Source of the DNA: Candidatus Altarchaeum sp. CG2_30_32_3053
Lineage (GTDB): Archaea > Altiarchaeota > Altiarchaeia > Altiarchaeales > Altiarchaeaceae
NCBI GenBank assembly: GCA_001873845.1
Contig: MNZY01000234.1
Coordinates: forward strand, 1 to 13,371
Direction of reading: 5' to 3'
DNA: 13,371 nt
Positions 1 through 5,229 of the stretch are shown piece after piece. Positions within the stretch are counted from its first letter, which is position 1; every line of letters starts with the position of its first letter. Position numbers and translations under genes: made by a program. The notes beneath the pieces are model-generated. The model searched no databases. It was not told the origin of the DNA and was given only the letters and a program-made list of their open reading frames with translations.

Positions 1-270
1 CGGCTACATGAGAAAATTGACCGAATTAAATGTCACCAACCAATTGAAACGAGAATTTTTTCCCATTAATATAATTGAAACTGTTGAAAAACCTCGTTTT
101 TTGAGAAATCGGAATTTAAAACCGATATGCTCAAACAACCCAAAAATTTGGAATTTACCTAATTTGGGACTTTTTCAACGCTCTCTATGCTTGCATTCAT
201 ATAAATAACATAGGAAAGAAAGTAAATAAATTAATGACATTTAATTCGGTCAATAGCCGATAGTCATGTA
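1..270. repeat. Self-complementary non-coding block (MITE-like element or structured RNA)
   Basis: No convincing gene is present here. The sequence shows a perfect 19-bp inverted repeat, TTGACCGAATTAAATGTCA at 17-35 and its exact complement at 235-253. The outer bases CGGCTA (1-6) and TAGCCG (254-259) also pair if 7-16 bulges out, and TACATGA (5-11) is complementary to 264-270. Inside, GTTGAAAAA (83-91) pairs with TTTTTCAAC (171-179). That stem encloses two hairpins: 101-105/130-134 with 108-112/122-126, and CCCAAA 139-144 with TTTGGG 163-168. The result is a long closing helix over a junction with two arms. It could be a non-autonomous mobile element whose inverted repeats are the ends, or a folded RNA. 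The left boundary may lie outside the window. The repeats are certain; the interpretation is not. Confidence 0.6.
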
Positions 271-271
271 A

Positions 272-642
272 TATGTAATATTGATGTTCAAAATAAATAA
301 TCAAAAGTTGAAATTTTCACTATATATTGATTTATTATTCTATCATAGAAAGTTAAGGTGCTTTATAGTAATTGACTTATTAAATCACAGAATTATAGTT
401 GAGAAAATTTAGAAATGGACAAAGGAGAAAATCCACCTGTTGGTATTATTCTTTGCACGGAAAAAGGGAAAGAACTAATTGAATTGATTTTCTTGCCCAG
501 GGACAATATAAAAGTTGCTGAATATTTAACAAAATTACCTTCAAAAGAACTATTTGCCGAAAAATTGCACAAAGCTATACTGACTGCAAAGGTAAAATTA
601 AAAGAAGACAAAGATGTTAAAATAAACAATAATTCCACATAA
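272..642 (+). pseudogene. DUF1016/YhcG-type PDDEXK nuclease, C-terminal remnant, frameshifted
   Basis: This is the broken C-terminal end of a DUF1016 (YhcG-like) PD-(D/E)XK nuclease, a family found in accessory and defence-linked regions. It lies in two frames. The first, open from 272, is recognisable from about 311 and reads YIDLLFYHRKLRCFIVIDL at 323-379, the nuclease core. It hits a TAG at 410-412. The second frame resumes just before an ATG at 415 and gives MDKGENPPVGIILC, then IKVAEYLTKLPSKELFAEKLHKAI, the family's conserved C-terminus, ending at 642. The usual stretch of about 30 residues between the IDLK motif and ENPP is roughly halved, so a deletion accompanies the frameshift. The catalytic lysine of IDxK reads leucine (codon 380-382). 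The N-terminal half is absent, replaced by the inverted-repeat block. A short protein from ATG 415 (75 aa) could be made but would lack the active site. Confidence 0.8.
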
Positions 643-649
643 CAAAAAT

Positions 650-685
650 CCCAATAAATTTAACTGATTACATTTAAAATTTAAT
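650..685 (+). promoter_or_regulatory. Possible carB promoter / near-leaderless start region
   Basis: The 43 nt between the nuclease remnant and carB are A/T-only in long stretches. AATAAATTTA (653-662) is centred about 28 nt before the carB ATG at 686, where an archaeal TATA box would place transcription start almost at the start codon. No Shine-Dalgarno sequence is visible before the ATG, which fits a leaderless or very short-leader mRNA. In DNA this A/T-rich such a box is weak evidence. Confidence 0.25.
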
Positions 686-2560
686 ATGGACAATACCGAT
701 AACGAATTAAAGGATAAAGTTGATGAATTAAAGGATAAAGTTGATGAATTAAAGTATTACGGATTTAGTGATAAAAAGGTTTTGGAAATTTTAAAAACAG
801 ACAGTAAAAATAAAGATTCAGATGAAAAAAGCATAAGAAAAACCAGAAGAATACCTGTTTATAAAATGGTTGATACTTGTGCAGGAGAATTTGAGGCATC
901 AACACAGTATTACTATTCTACCTACACCGATGAAGAAGATGAAGTTAATGTTTCAGATAACAAAAAAGCAATAATTTTAGGTGCCGGACCAATAAGAATC
1001 GGGCAGGGGATTGAATTTGATTACTGCACAGTTCATGCAATATCTGCATTAAGGGAGGAAGGAATAGAAGCAATTATCATAAACAACAATCCCGAAACGG
1101 TCTCAACCGACTTTGATGTTTCCGATAAATTGTATTTTGAACCGTTAACTTTGGAGGATGTATTAAATGTCATTAAAAAAGAGAGTAAAGATCTTACTGA
1201 TAAAAATTTTCTTGGGGTTATTGTGCAGCTTGGCGGACAGACATCAATAAATCTGGCGAATGCTTTGAAAAAAGAAGGAGTGCCTGTTTTGGGAACACAT
1301 CCTGAGGATATTGACATTGGAGAGAACCGGGAAAAGTCAGAAAAATTTTTTGAGAATTTGGGAATATTAAAGGCAAAAGGCGGAACCGGATATTCTTTTG
1401 AAGATGTCCGGAGCGCAGCAAAAGAGATTGGTTACCCTGTATTAATCAGACCGAGTTATGTTTTGGGAGGAAGGGCGATGGAAATTGTTTATAATGATGA
1501 GGAACTTGCAGACTATATGAAAGAAGCAGTAAAGGTTAGCGAAGATGAATTAGGCAAACATCCTATACTTGTTGATAAATTTCTTTCCGATGCAACCGAA
1601 TGCGATGTTGATGCTGTATGTGACGGAACAGATGTTCTAATCGGAGCAATAATGGAACACATAGAGGAAGCTGGGATTCATTCGGGTGATTCCGCTGCGG
1701 TAATTCCCCCGCAGACATTAAGCAAGGAAATCATATCGCAGATCAAAGATTTTACAAAAAAAATTGCGATAAATTTACGGACTGTCGGAATGATTAACAT
1801 ACAATATGCAGTTAAGGACAAAAAAATTTATGTTATTGAGGCAAATCCACGAGCGAGCAGAACAGTCCCTTTTGTAAGCAAAGCGACCGGGATTCAATTG
1901 GCAAAACTCGCCACAAAGGTTATACTTGGAAAGAAATTGAATGAACTAATAAATGTAAACAAACACAATGAAAATCTTGAAAAAATAAAGCATGTTTGTG
2001 TTAAAGAGGTTGTTTTTCCGTTCCTGAAACTCCCGAATGTTGACCCTGTACTTGGCCCTGAAATGCGTTCAACAGGCGAGGTTATGGGAATTGCTAATAG
2101 TTTTGGAATGGCATTTTATAAAGCAGAACTTGCAGCAGGCACAAAGATTCCATCAGAAGGAAAAATTTTTATAAGTGTCAGAAGCGATGATACAGATGAA
2201 ATTTTGCCGTTTGCAAAAAAATTTTATGATTTAAATTTTAAGATAATTTCAACATCCGGGACATCGCGATACTTATCACAGCACGAAATTCCGAACACAC
2301 GGGTTTTAAAGATAAGCGAGGGTGAGCCAAACATACTAAATTTAATGAGAAATAGGAAGATTGACCTTGTAATAAACATTCCAAAGTTAGGAGCAAATCC
2401 GAGAAAGGACGGATATATGATAAGAAGGGCTGCTGTTGAGCTTAATATTCCTTACATAACAACATTAAAAGCAGTGAAGGCGGTTATTAATGCAGTTGAA
2501 ACATTAAGAAAAGGGGAGGAAATTTCTGTTAAGGATGTAAATGAGTATAGGAATGGATAA
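686..2560 (+). CDS. carB: Carbamoyl-phosphate synthase large subunit, C-terminal half (split CarB)
   Basis: This cytosolic enzyme subunit makes carbamoyl phosphate for pyrimidine and arginine synthesis. The 624-aa product matches only the second half of the roughly 1,070-aa bacterial CarB: the end of the oligomerisation region (PVYKMVDTCAGEFEA, about 57-71), the second ATP-grasp unit that phosphorylates carbamate, and the C-terminal MGS-like allosteric domain (about 490-605). Visible motifs are GPIRIGQGIEFDYC (101-114), NNPETVSTDFDVSD (134-147), PSYVLGGRAMEIV (256-268), EHIEEAGIHSGDSA (324-337) and IEANPRASRTVPFVSKATG (384-402). A split CarB is known in methanogens such as Methanocaldococcus, so this is probably normal and not a truncation. 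The N-terminal half and carA are not in this window. The N-terminus carries a lysine-rich tandem 7-residue repeat (ELKDKVD twice). The stop codon is overlapped by the start of a transposase remnant. Confidence 0.95.
   Translation: MDNTDNELKDKVDELKDKVDELKYYGFSDKKVLEILKTDSKNKDSDEKSIRKTRRIPVYKMVDTCAGEFEASTQYYYSTYTDEEDEVNVSDNKKAIILGAGPIRIGQGIEFDYCTVHAISALREEGIEAIIINNNPETVSTDFDVSDKLYFEPLTLEDVLNVIKKESKDLTDKNFLGVIVQLGGQTSINLANALKKEGVPVLGTHPEDIDIGENREKSEKFFENLGILKAKGGTGYSFEDVRSAAKEIGYPVLIRPSYVLGGRAMEIVYNDEELADYMKEAVKVSEDELGKHPILVDKFLSDATECDVDAVCDGTDVLIGAIMEHIEEAGIHSGDSAAVIPPQTLSKEIISQIKDFTKKIAINLRTVGMINIQYAVKDKKIYVIEANPRASRTVPFVSKATGIQLAKLATKVILGKKLNELINVNKHNENLEKIKHVCVKEVVFPFLKLPNVDPVLGPEMRSTGEVMGIANSFGMAFYKAELAAGTKIPSEGKIFISVRSDDTDEILPFAKKFYDLNFKIISTSGTSRYLSQHEIPNTRVLKISEGEPNILNLMRNRKIDLVINIPKLGANPRKDGYMIRRAAVELNIPYITTLKAVKAVINAVETLRKGEEISVKDVNEYRNG
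704..754 (+). repeat. 21-bp in-frame tandem repeat in the 5' end of carB
   Basis: A 21-bp unit beginning GAATTAAAGGATAAAGTTGA is present perfectly at 704-724 and 725-745, followed by a 9-bp partial third copy at 746-754. It encodes the heptad ELKDKVD twice and then ELK. This extends a charged, probably helical N-terminal segment before the conserved YGFSDKKV part of the protein. The perfect identity suggests recent slippage or selection against drift. Confidence 0.95.
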
Positions 2561-2918
2561 AAAGTGTAACCGGTTATTTTATAATGCAAAAGAGATATAC
2601 AAAACGTTGAAGCTGATGATGGAAATAGAAGTCATGTTTGGTGCTTTTAAGAACGTCCTTGATGCAGATAGACCGTATTTAAGTGATGATTATAAAATAG
2701 AAGGCTGGATGCTTATAAATTTTATCTCACTAATATTCTATTACAGAATTTATAAACCGCTTGTAGAAAAATCTTTGTTGAACACTTATTCTGTGAAAGA
2801 TGTTCTCCTGCATCTCTCAAGGATATATAAACTCAAAATAGGAAATGAATGGCTGAACTCAGAAATACCAAAGAAAACGAGAAACTTAATTAATAAACTC
2901 GAAATACCTACTACTTAA
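2541..2918 (+). pseudogene. IS4/IS1634-like DDE transposase, degenerate C-terminal remnant
   Basis: Only the last ~110 residues of a DDE transposase are present. The catalytic glutamate region reads EIEVMFGAFKNVLDADRPY. E30 and K37 keep the E-(6)-K spacing of the IS4-superfamily Y-(2)-R-(3)-E-(6)-K signature, but the expected Y and R positions are L23 and M26, so the signature is decayed. It is followed by the family's hydrophobic helix (about 54-72, EGWMLINFISLIFYYRIYK) and the typical ending with DVLLHLSRIYKLKI, EW and SEIPKKTR. The frame opens inside the last codons of carB (ATGs at 2541 and 2553), so there is no independent N-terminal part: the catalytic aspartates and the left end are missing. 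No terminal inverted repeat is evident downstream. It cannot act as a transposase. Whether the 125-aa product is ever made is unknown. Confidence 0.8.
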
Positions 2919-2948
2919 AATATACAAAGTTACGGATTAAATTTATTA

Positions 2949-2960
2949 AAATTTAAATTT
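2949..2960. repeat. 12-bp A/T palindrome at the convergent gene boundary
   Basis: AAATTTAAATTT (2949-2960) is a perfect palindrome. It overlaps the stop codon of the tubulin-like gene (2959-2961) in the 40-nt gap where it converges with the transposase remnant. It could help transcription termination, but A/T palindromes arise easily in DNA of this composition. No classic T-run terminator is seen. Confidence 0.35.
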
Positions 2961-4089
2961 ATCCTTTATATTTCTCTGCTGATTCTTCAAGCATTTCAAA
3001 ATCCCTTGGTTTTTTGGAATGACATGAAATCAAGGTTGCCGTTGCCAGATTTCTCTTTGTTAAGGATATTCCAAAATGTGTTTCATTCAGTTCTGTTTTT
3101 TCAAGCAAAAAATTTCTGACAACCACTGTATTTATCATTCTGCTTTCGGATGTCAGATACTGGTGCGGAAGCCGGAGCAGGCATAAATTTTTCCTTACAT
3201 TATCATCAATATCCGCAGATAATTTAAGCATCGCCTGCTGAATCAAGCCAATTGCATCAATTTCTTTAAATCCACCAACCGGAAAAATGTAATGCAGCAT
3301 ATCTTTAACATTATCACTCGCCCTTCCTATAACTGAAAATCCCGGTTTATGTGTATCAAGAAATGAAGTTGCGGTAATAAAGTCATTCATATCTATCACA
3401 GGCGGGTTTCCTTCAAATTTTGAAGGGTCAATCTGTTCAAGTGTCATTCCCTCACAAATATCAACCAAACTTCTTGCTATGTAATCATTATACCGTGAAA
3501 ATAATGCCTCTATATTTTGGGCATAAGAAATTTTTTCATTGCTTGCGAGGATTATTGAGTCAGCATAGTTATAAATTTCATTCAATGCATCAACCGCATT
3601 TTTTGCAGTAAGAGAGCCCTCACTTTTTGCAGGAGTAATCAGAACAGCGATTACATATATTCCTAAATCCTTTAAAATTTTTGCGATTGTCGGACTTAAT
3701 CCGCTTCCAGTTCCTCCGCCAAGAGATGTCATCAAAAATGCAAACTGAACAGCCATTTCTTTTCCTTTCGCTGTCCGTGTTTCAAGATAATATCTTATTT
3801 TTTCCTGTAAATCGGAATGCTGCCTTTCTGCATCGTCTTTTGATTTTGTCCTGTCCTGTCCGTATCCGCCAACTAAATAACTTTCTAAATTTTTTGTCGT
3901 TCCGTCAATAAATCCCTTGTCCTTACTCATTCCAAGCCAGTGTTTCTGTTTTATGTGTTTTAAATTTTTCATGTCCTTTGCAGTGGAATTTATTGCTATT
4001 GGCTTTGCTATTTTAAATAGGTCTTTATCATAAAATGCAGAGTCAAGTAATCCGCAGCCACCCTGTCCGACACCTATAAATGCGTACAT
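2959..4089 (-). CDS. Tubulin/FtsZ-superfamily GTPase, CetZ-like
   Basis: This is probably a cytoskeletal GTPase that polymerises beneath the membrane; archaeal relatives (CetZ, FtsZ) act in cell shape or division. The 376-aa length is close to that of CetZ. Visible nucleotide-binding loops are T1 FIGVGQGGCG (4-13), a T3-like VGGYGQDR (73-80), the diagnostic T4 GGGTGSG (124-130) and a T6-like ASNEKI (182-187). A T7-like segment, VIDMNDF (231-237), has D233 and D236 in the spacing of the FtsZ T7 aspartates, but the usual T7 asparagine is valine; this alignment was done by eye. It lacks the FtsZ C-terminal tail motif and has an extended segment between T1 and T3, so I favour a divergent CetZ-like paralog over canonical FtsZ. 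The ATG at 4089 sits directly before the conserved N-terminal strand. It is separated by 219 nt from the DprA-like gene upstream, so it probably has its own promoter. Confidence 0.8.
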   Translation of the reverse strand: MYAFIGVGQGGCGLLDSAFYDKDLFKIAKPIAINSTAKDMKNLKHIKQKHWLGMSKDKGFIDGTTKNLESYLVGGYGQDRTKSKDDAERQHSDLQEKIRYYLETRTAKGKEMAVQFAFLMTSLGGGTGSGLSPTIAKILKDLGIYVIAVLITPAKSEGSLTAKNAVDALNEIYNYADSIILASNEKISYAQNIEALFSRYNDYIARSLVDICEGMTLEQIDPSKFEGNPPVIDMNDFITATSFLDTHKPGFSVIGRASDNVKDMLHYIFPVGGFKEIDAIGLIQQAMLKLSADIDDNVRKNLCLLRLPHQYLTSESRMINTVVVRNFLLEKTELNETHFGISLTKRNLATATLISCHSKKPRDFEMLEESAEKYKG

Positions 4090-4308
4090 TTGAAATCTGG
4101 TTAAAAAATGAATAGATTAATATGTTAAATTTGGATTAAATTTTGGATTAAATTTATATTTTTAAATTTATATATGAAATTGTGTAATCAAATACGAATA
4201 ATGAATAATAAATTAAAAATTTCAACATAATTGTATTTTATTTGTTCTTCTTAATCTTTTCTTAATGCTCATCAGTCATTTACTCATTTATTGCATTTGT
4301 TTTATTCT
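4090..4308 (-). promoter_or_regulatory. Intergenic region with putative promoter of the tubulin-like gene
   Basis: These 219 nt hold no gene I can recognise. On the minus strand, A/T boxes (complement of 4151-4176, with ATATAAATTTA-like sequence) lie 60-85 nt before the start codon and are the best TATA candidates. If used they would give a leader of roughly 40 nt. Between them and the gene is a perfect 12-bp tandem repeat (4131-4154). The part next to the DprA-like stop is A-rich on the coding strand and shows no T-run terminator. Only very short ORFs occur. Confidence 0.3.
4131..4154 (+). repeat. 12-bp perfect tandem repeat upstream of the tubulin-like gene
   Basis: TTGGATTAAATT occurs at 4131-4142 and again at 4143-4154 without a mismatch, 42-65 nt before the start codon of the minus-strand tubulin-like gene. 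It lies between the candidate TATA box and the gene, where it would fall in the 5' leader or act as an operator-like site. A related GGATTAAATTTAT occurs at 2934-2946, beyond the other end of the gene. Confidence 0.85.
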
Positions 4309-5229
4309 TTAACAATGTAAATTTTTACAAGTCAACAATTTATATTCTAAAACCGGCAGCCCATCAAAACCGACGGGAATGACTCCTTTTTCTATTAATT
4401 TATCATTTGCGTTATTTTCATACGATTCCGGTTTTCTGATATATATCTTTCTTCCTTTTCTTATACCCTCTGTGACTCCCGACCATGTTCCGCCTTTTTC
4501 ATCTGATTCTGCCACATAAATTTCCCCTGCCAGCCCATATATTACAGAATTCCTTGCCATGGCTAACCCTACACTCCATTGTGCCTTTGGAAAAAATGTG
4601 CTTAAAACCAGAACATTTCCTTCAACAATTTGTCTGTAATAATTTTTAAATCCTGAATAGAAAGTCATTATTCCCTGTGGCAATACAATGATACTTTTTC
4701 CTTTATATTTAAGTGCGGATTCCAGTGCCTGCCTGTCCACGCCCCTGGCAAATCCACTTATTATGACTTTGTGTTCTCCTGACGCCAGCATTGCAATGTT
4801 GTCTGTCCATTTCAATGCAATTTCCGATGCGTTCCTTGATCCTACAATTGCAACAGAATTTTCTTTTAATAACTTTTTATTTCCTTTCACATAAAGAATG
4901 GGTGGAGATTTGTATCCTAAATTTTCTTTTAATGTTTCAGAGTATTCGGGAGAATTTACCGGAATTATTTCATATCCCTGTGCAAATAAATCTTCTGCCA
5001 GAAAAGAGTATTTAGGTATTTCTTTTTTAACATTTTCTAAAAGATCTGTTTCTTTTTTGCTTAATCCGAAATGATCTGACCATTTTTTTGAGGACAAAGA
5101 AAAGAATTCCGCAATGCTACTTTTTGCATTATAGTTAATTTTTATGACAAAATTATTAATTTGCTCATATTTCCATCCCTCTGTGTGGATTAATGCCATC
5201 AGGCAGGGTATTTCCTGTTTGTTGATCAT
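4309..5229 (-). CDS. DprA/Smf-like Rossmann-fold protein (RqlI/PsyrA-like antitoxin candidate)
   Basis: DprA/Smf-family protein of 306 aa. It has a short N-terminal helical region, then the DprA Rossmann fold (about 108-265): PPILYVKGN (109-117), AIVGSR (127-132), SGFARGVDRQA (158-168), MARNSVIYGLA (224-234), then AES with GGTWSG (240-251) and GRKIYI (259-264). The usual His after the RGID motif (RGIDxxAH) is L169, and there is no C-terminal winged helix as in many bacterial DprA proteins. The start overlaps the stop of the upstream RecQ-phosphoribosyltransferase gene by four bases (ATGA, 5226-5229), so the two are translationally coupled. Classical DprA loads RecA on incoming ssDNA. Paired with a RecQ-PRTase, the known bacterial counterparts are RqlI and the antitoxin PsyrA, and an antitoxin or nucleotide-sensing role is my inference. 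The family call is strong; the function is not proven. Confidence 0.9.
   Translation of the reverse strand: MINKQEIPCLMALIHTEGWKYEQINNFVIKINYNAKSSIAEFFSLSSKKWSDHFGLSKKETDLLENVKKEIPKYSFLAEDLFAQGYEIIPVNSPEYSETLKENLGYKSPPILYVKGNKKLLKENSVAIVGSRNASEIALKWTDNIAMLASGEHKVIISGFARGVDRQALESALKYKGKSIIVLPQGIMTFYSGFKNYYRQIVEGNVLVLSTFFPKAQWSVGLAMARNSVIYGLAGEIYVAESDEKGGTWSGVTEGIRKGRKIYIRKPESYENNANDKLIEKGVIPVGFDGLPVLEYKLLTCKNLHC

Noticed and set aside
8..208. 66-aa plus-strand ORF
   Set aside because: It runs through the inverted-repeat block, starts inside one repeat region, and its peptide has no recognisable family; the base-pairing pattern explains the sequence better.
1..270. CRISPR array
   Set aside because: There is one inverted repeat pair and nested hairpins, not regularly spaced direct repeats with spacers.
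1033..1317. 94-aa minus-strand ORF inside carB
   Set aside because: It lies antisense to highly conserved ATP-grasp motifs and is a shadow frame.
4240..4300. Possible box C/D guide RNA (CTGATGAG-like bases in the intergenic region)
   Set aside because: Only one imperfect C-like box is seen, without paired C'/D' boxes or terminal stem, so it does not meet the archaeal C/D sRNA pattern.
4309..5229. Natural competence DprA
   Set aside because: The fusion partner and ATGA coupling, missing His, and missing winged helix fit an RqlI/PsyrA-like role better, and no competence genes are nearby.
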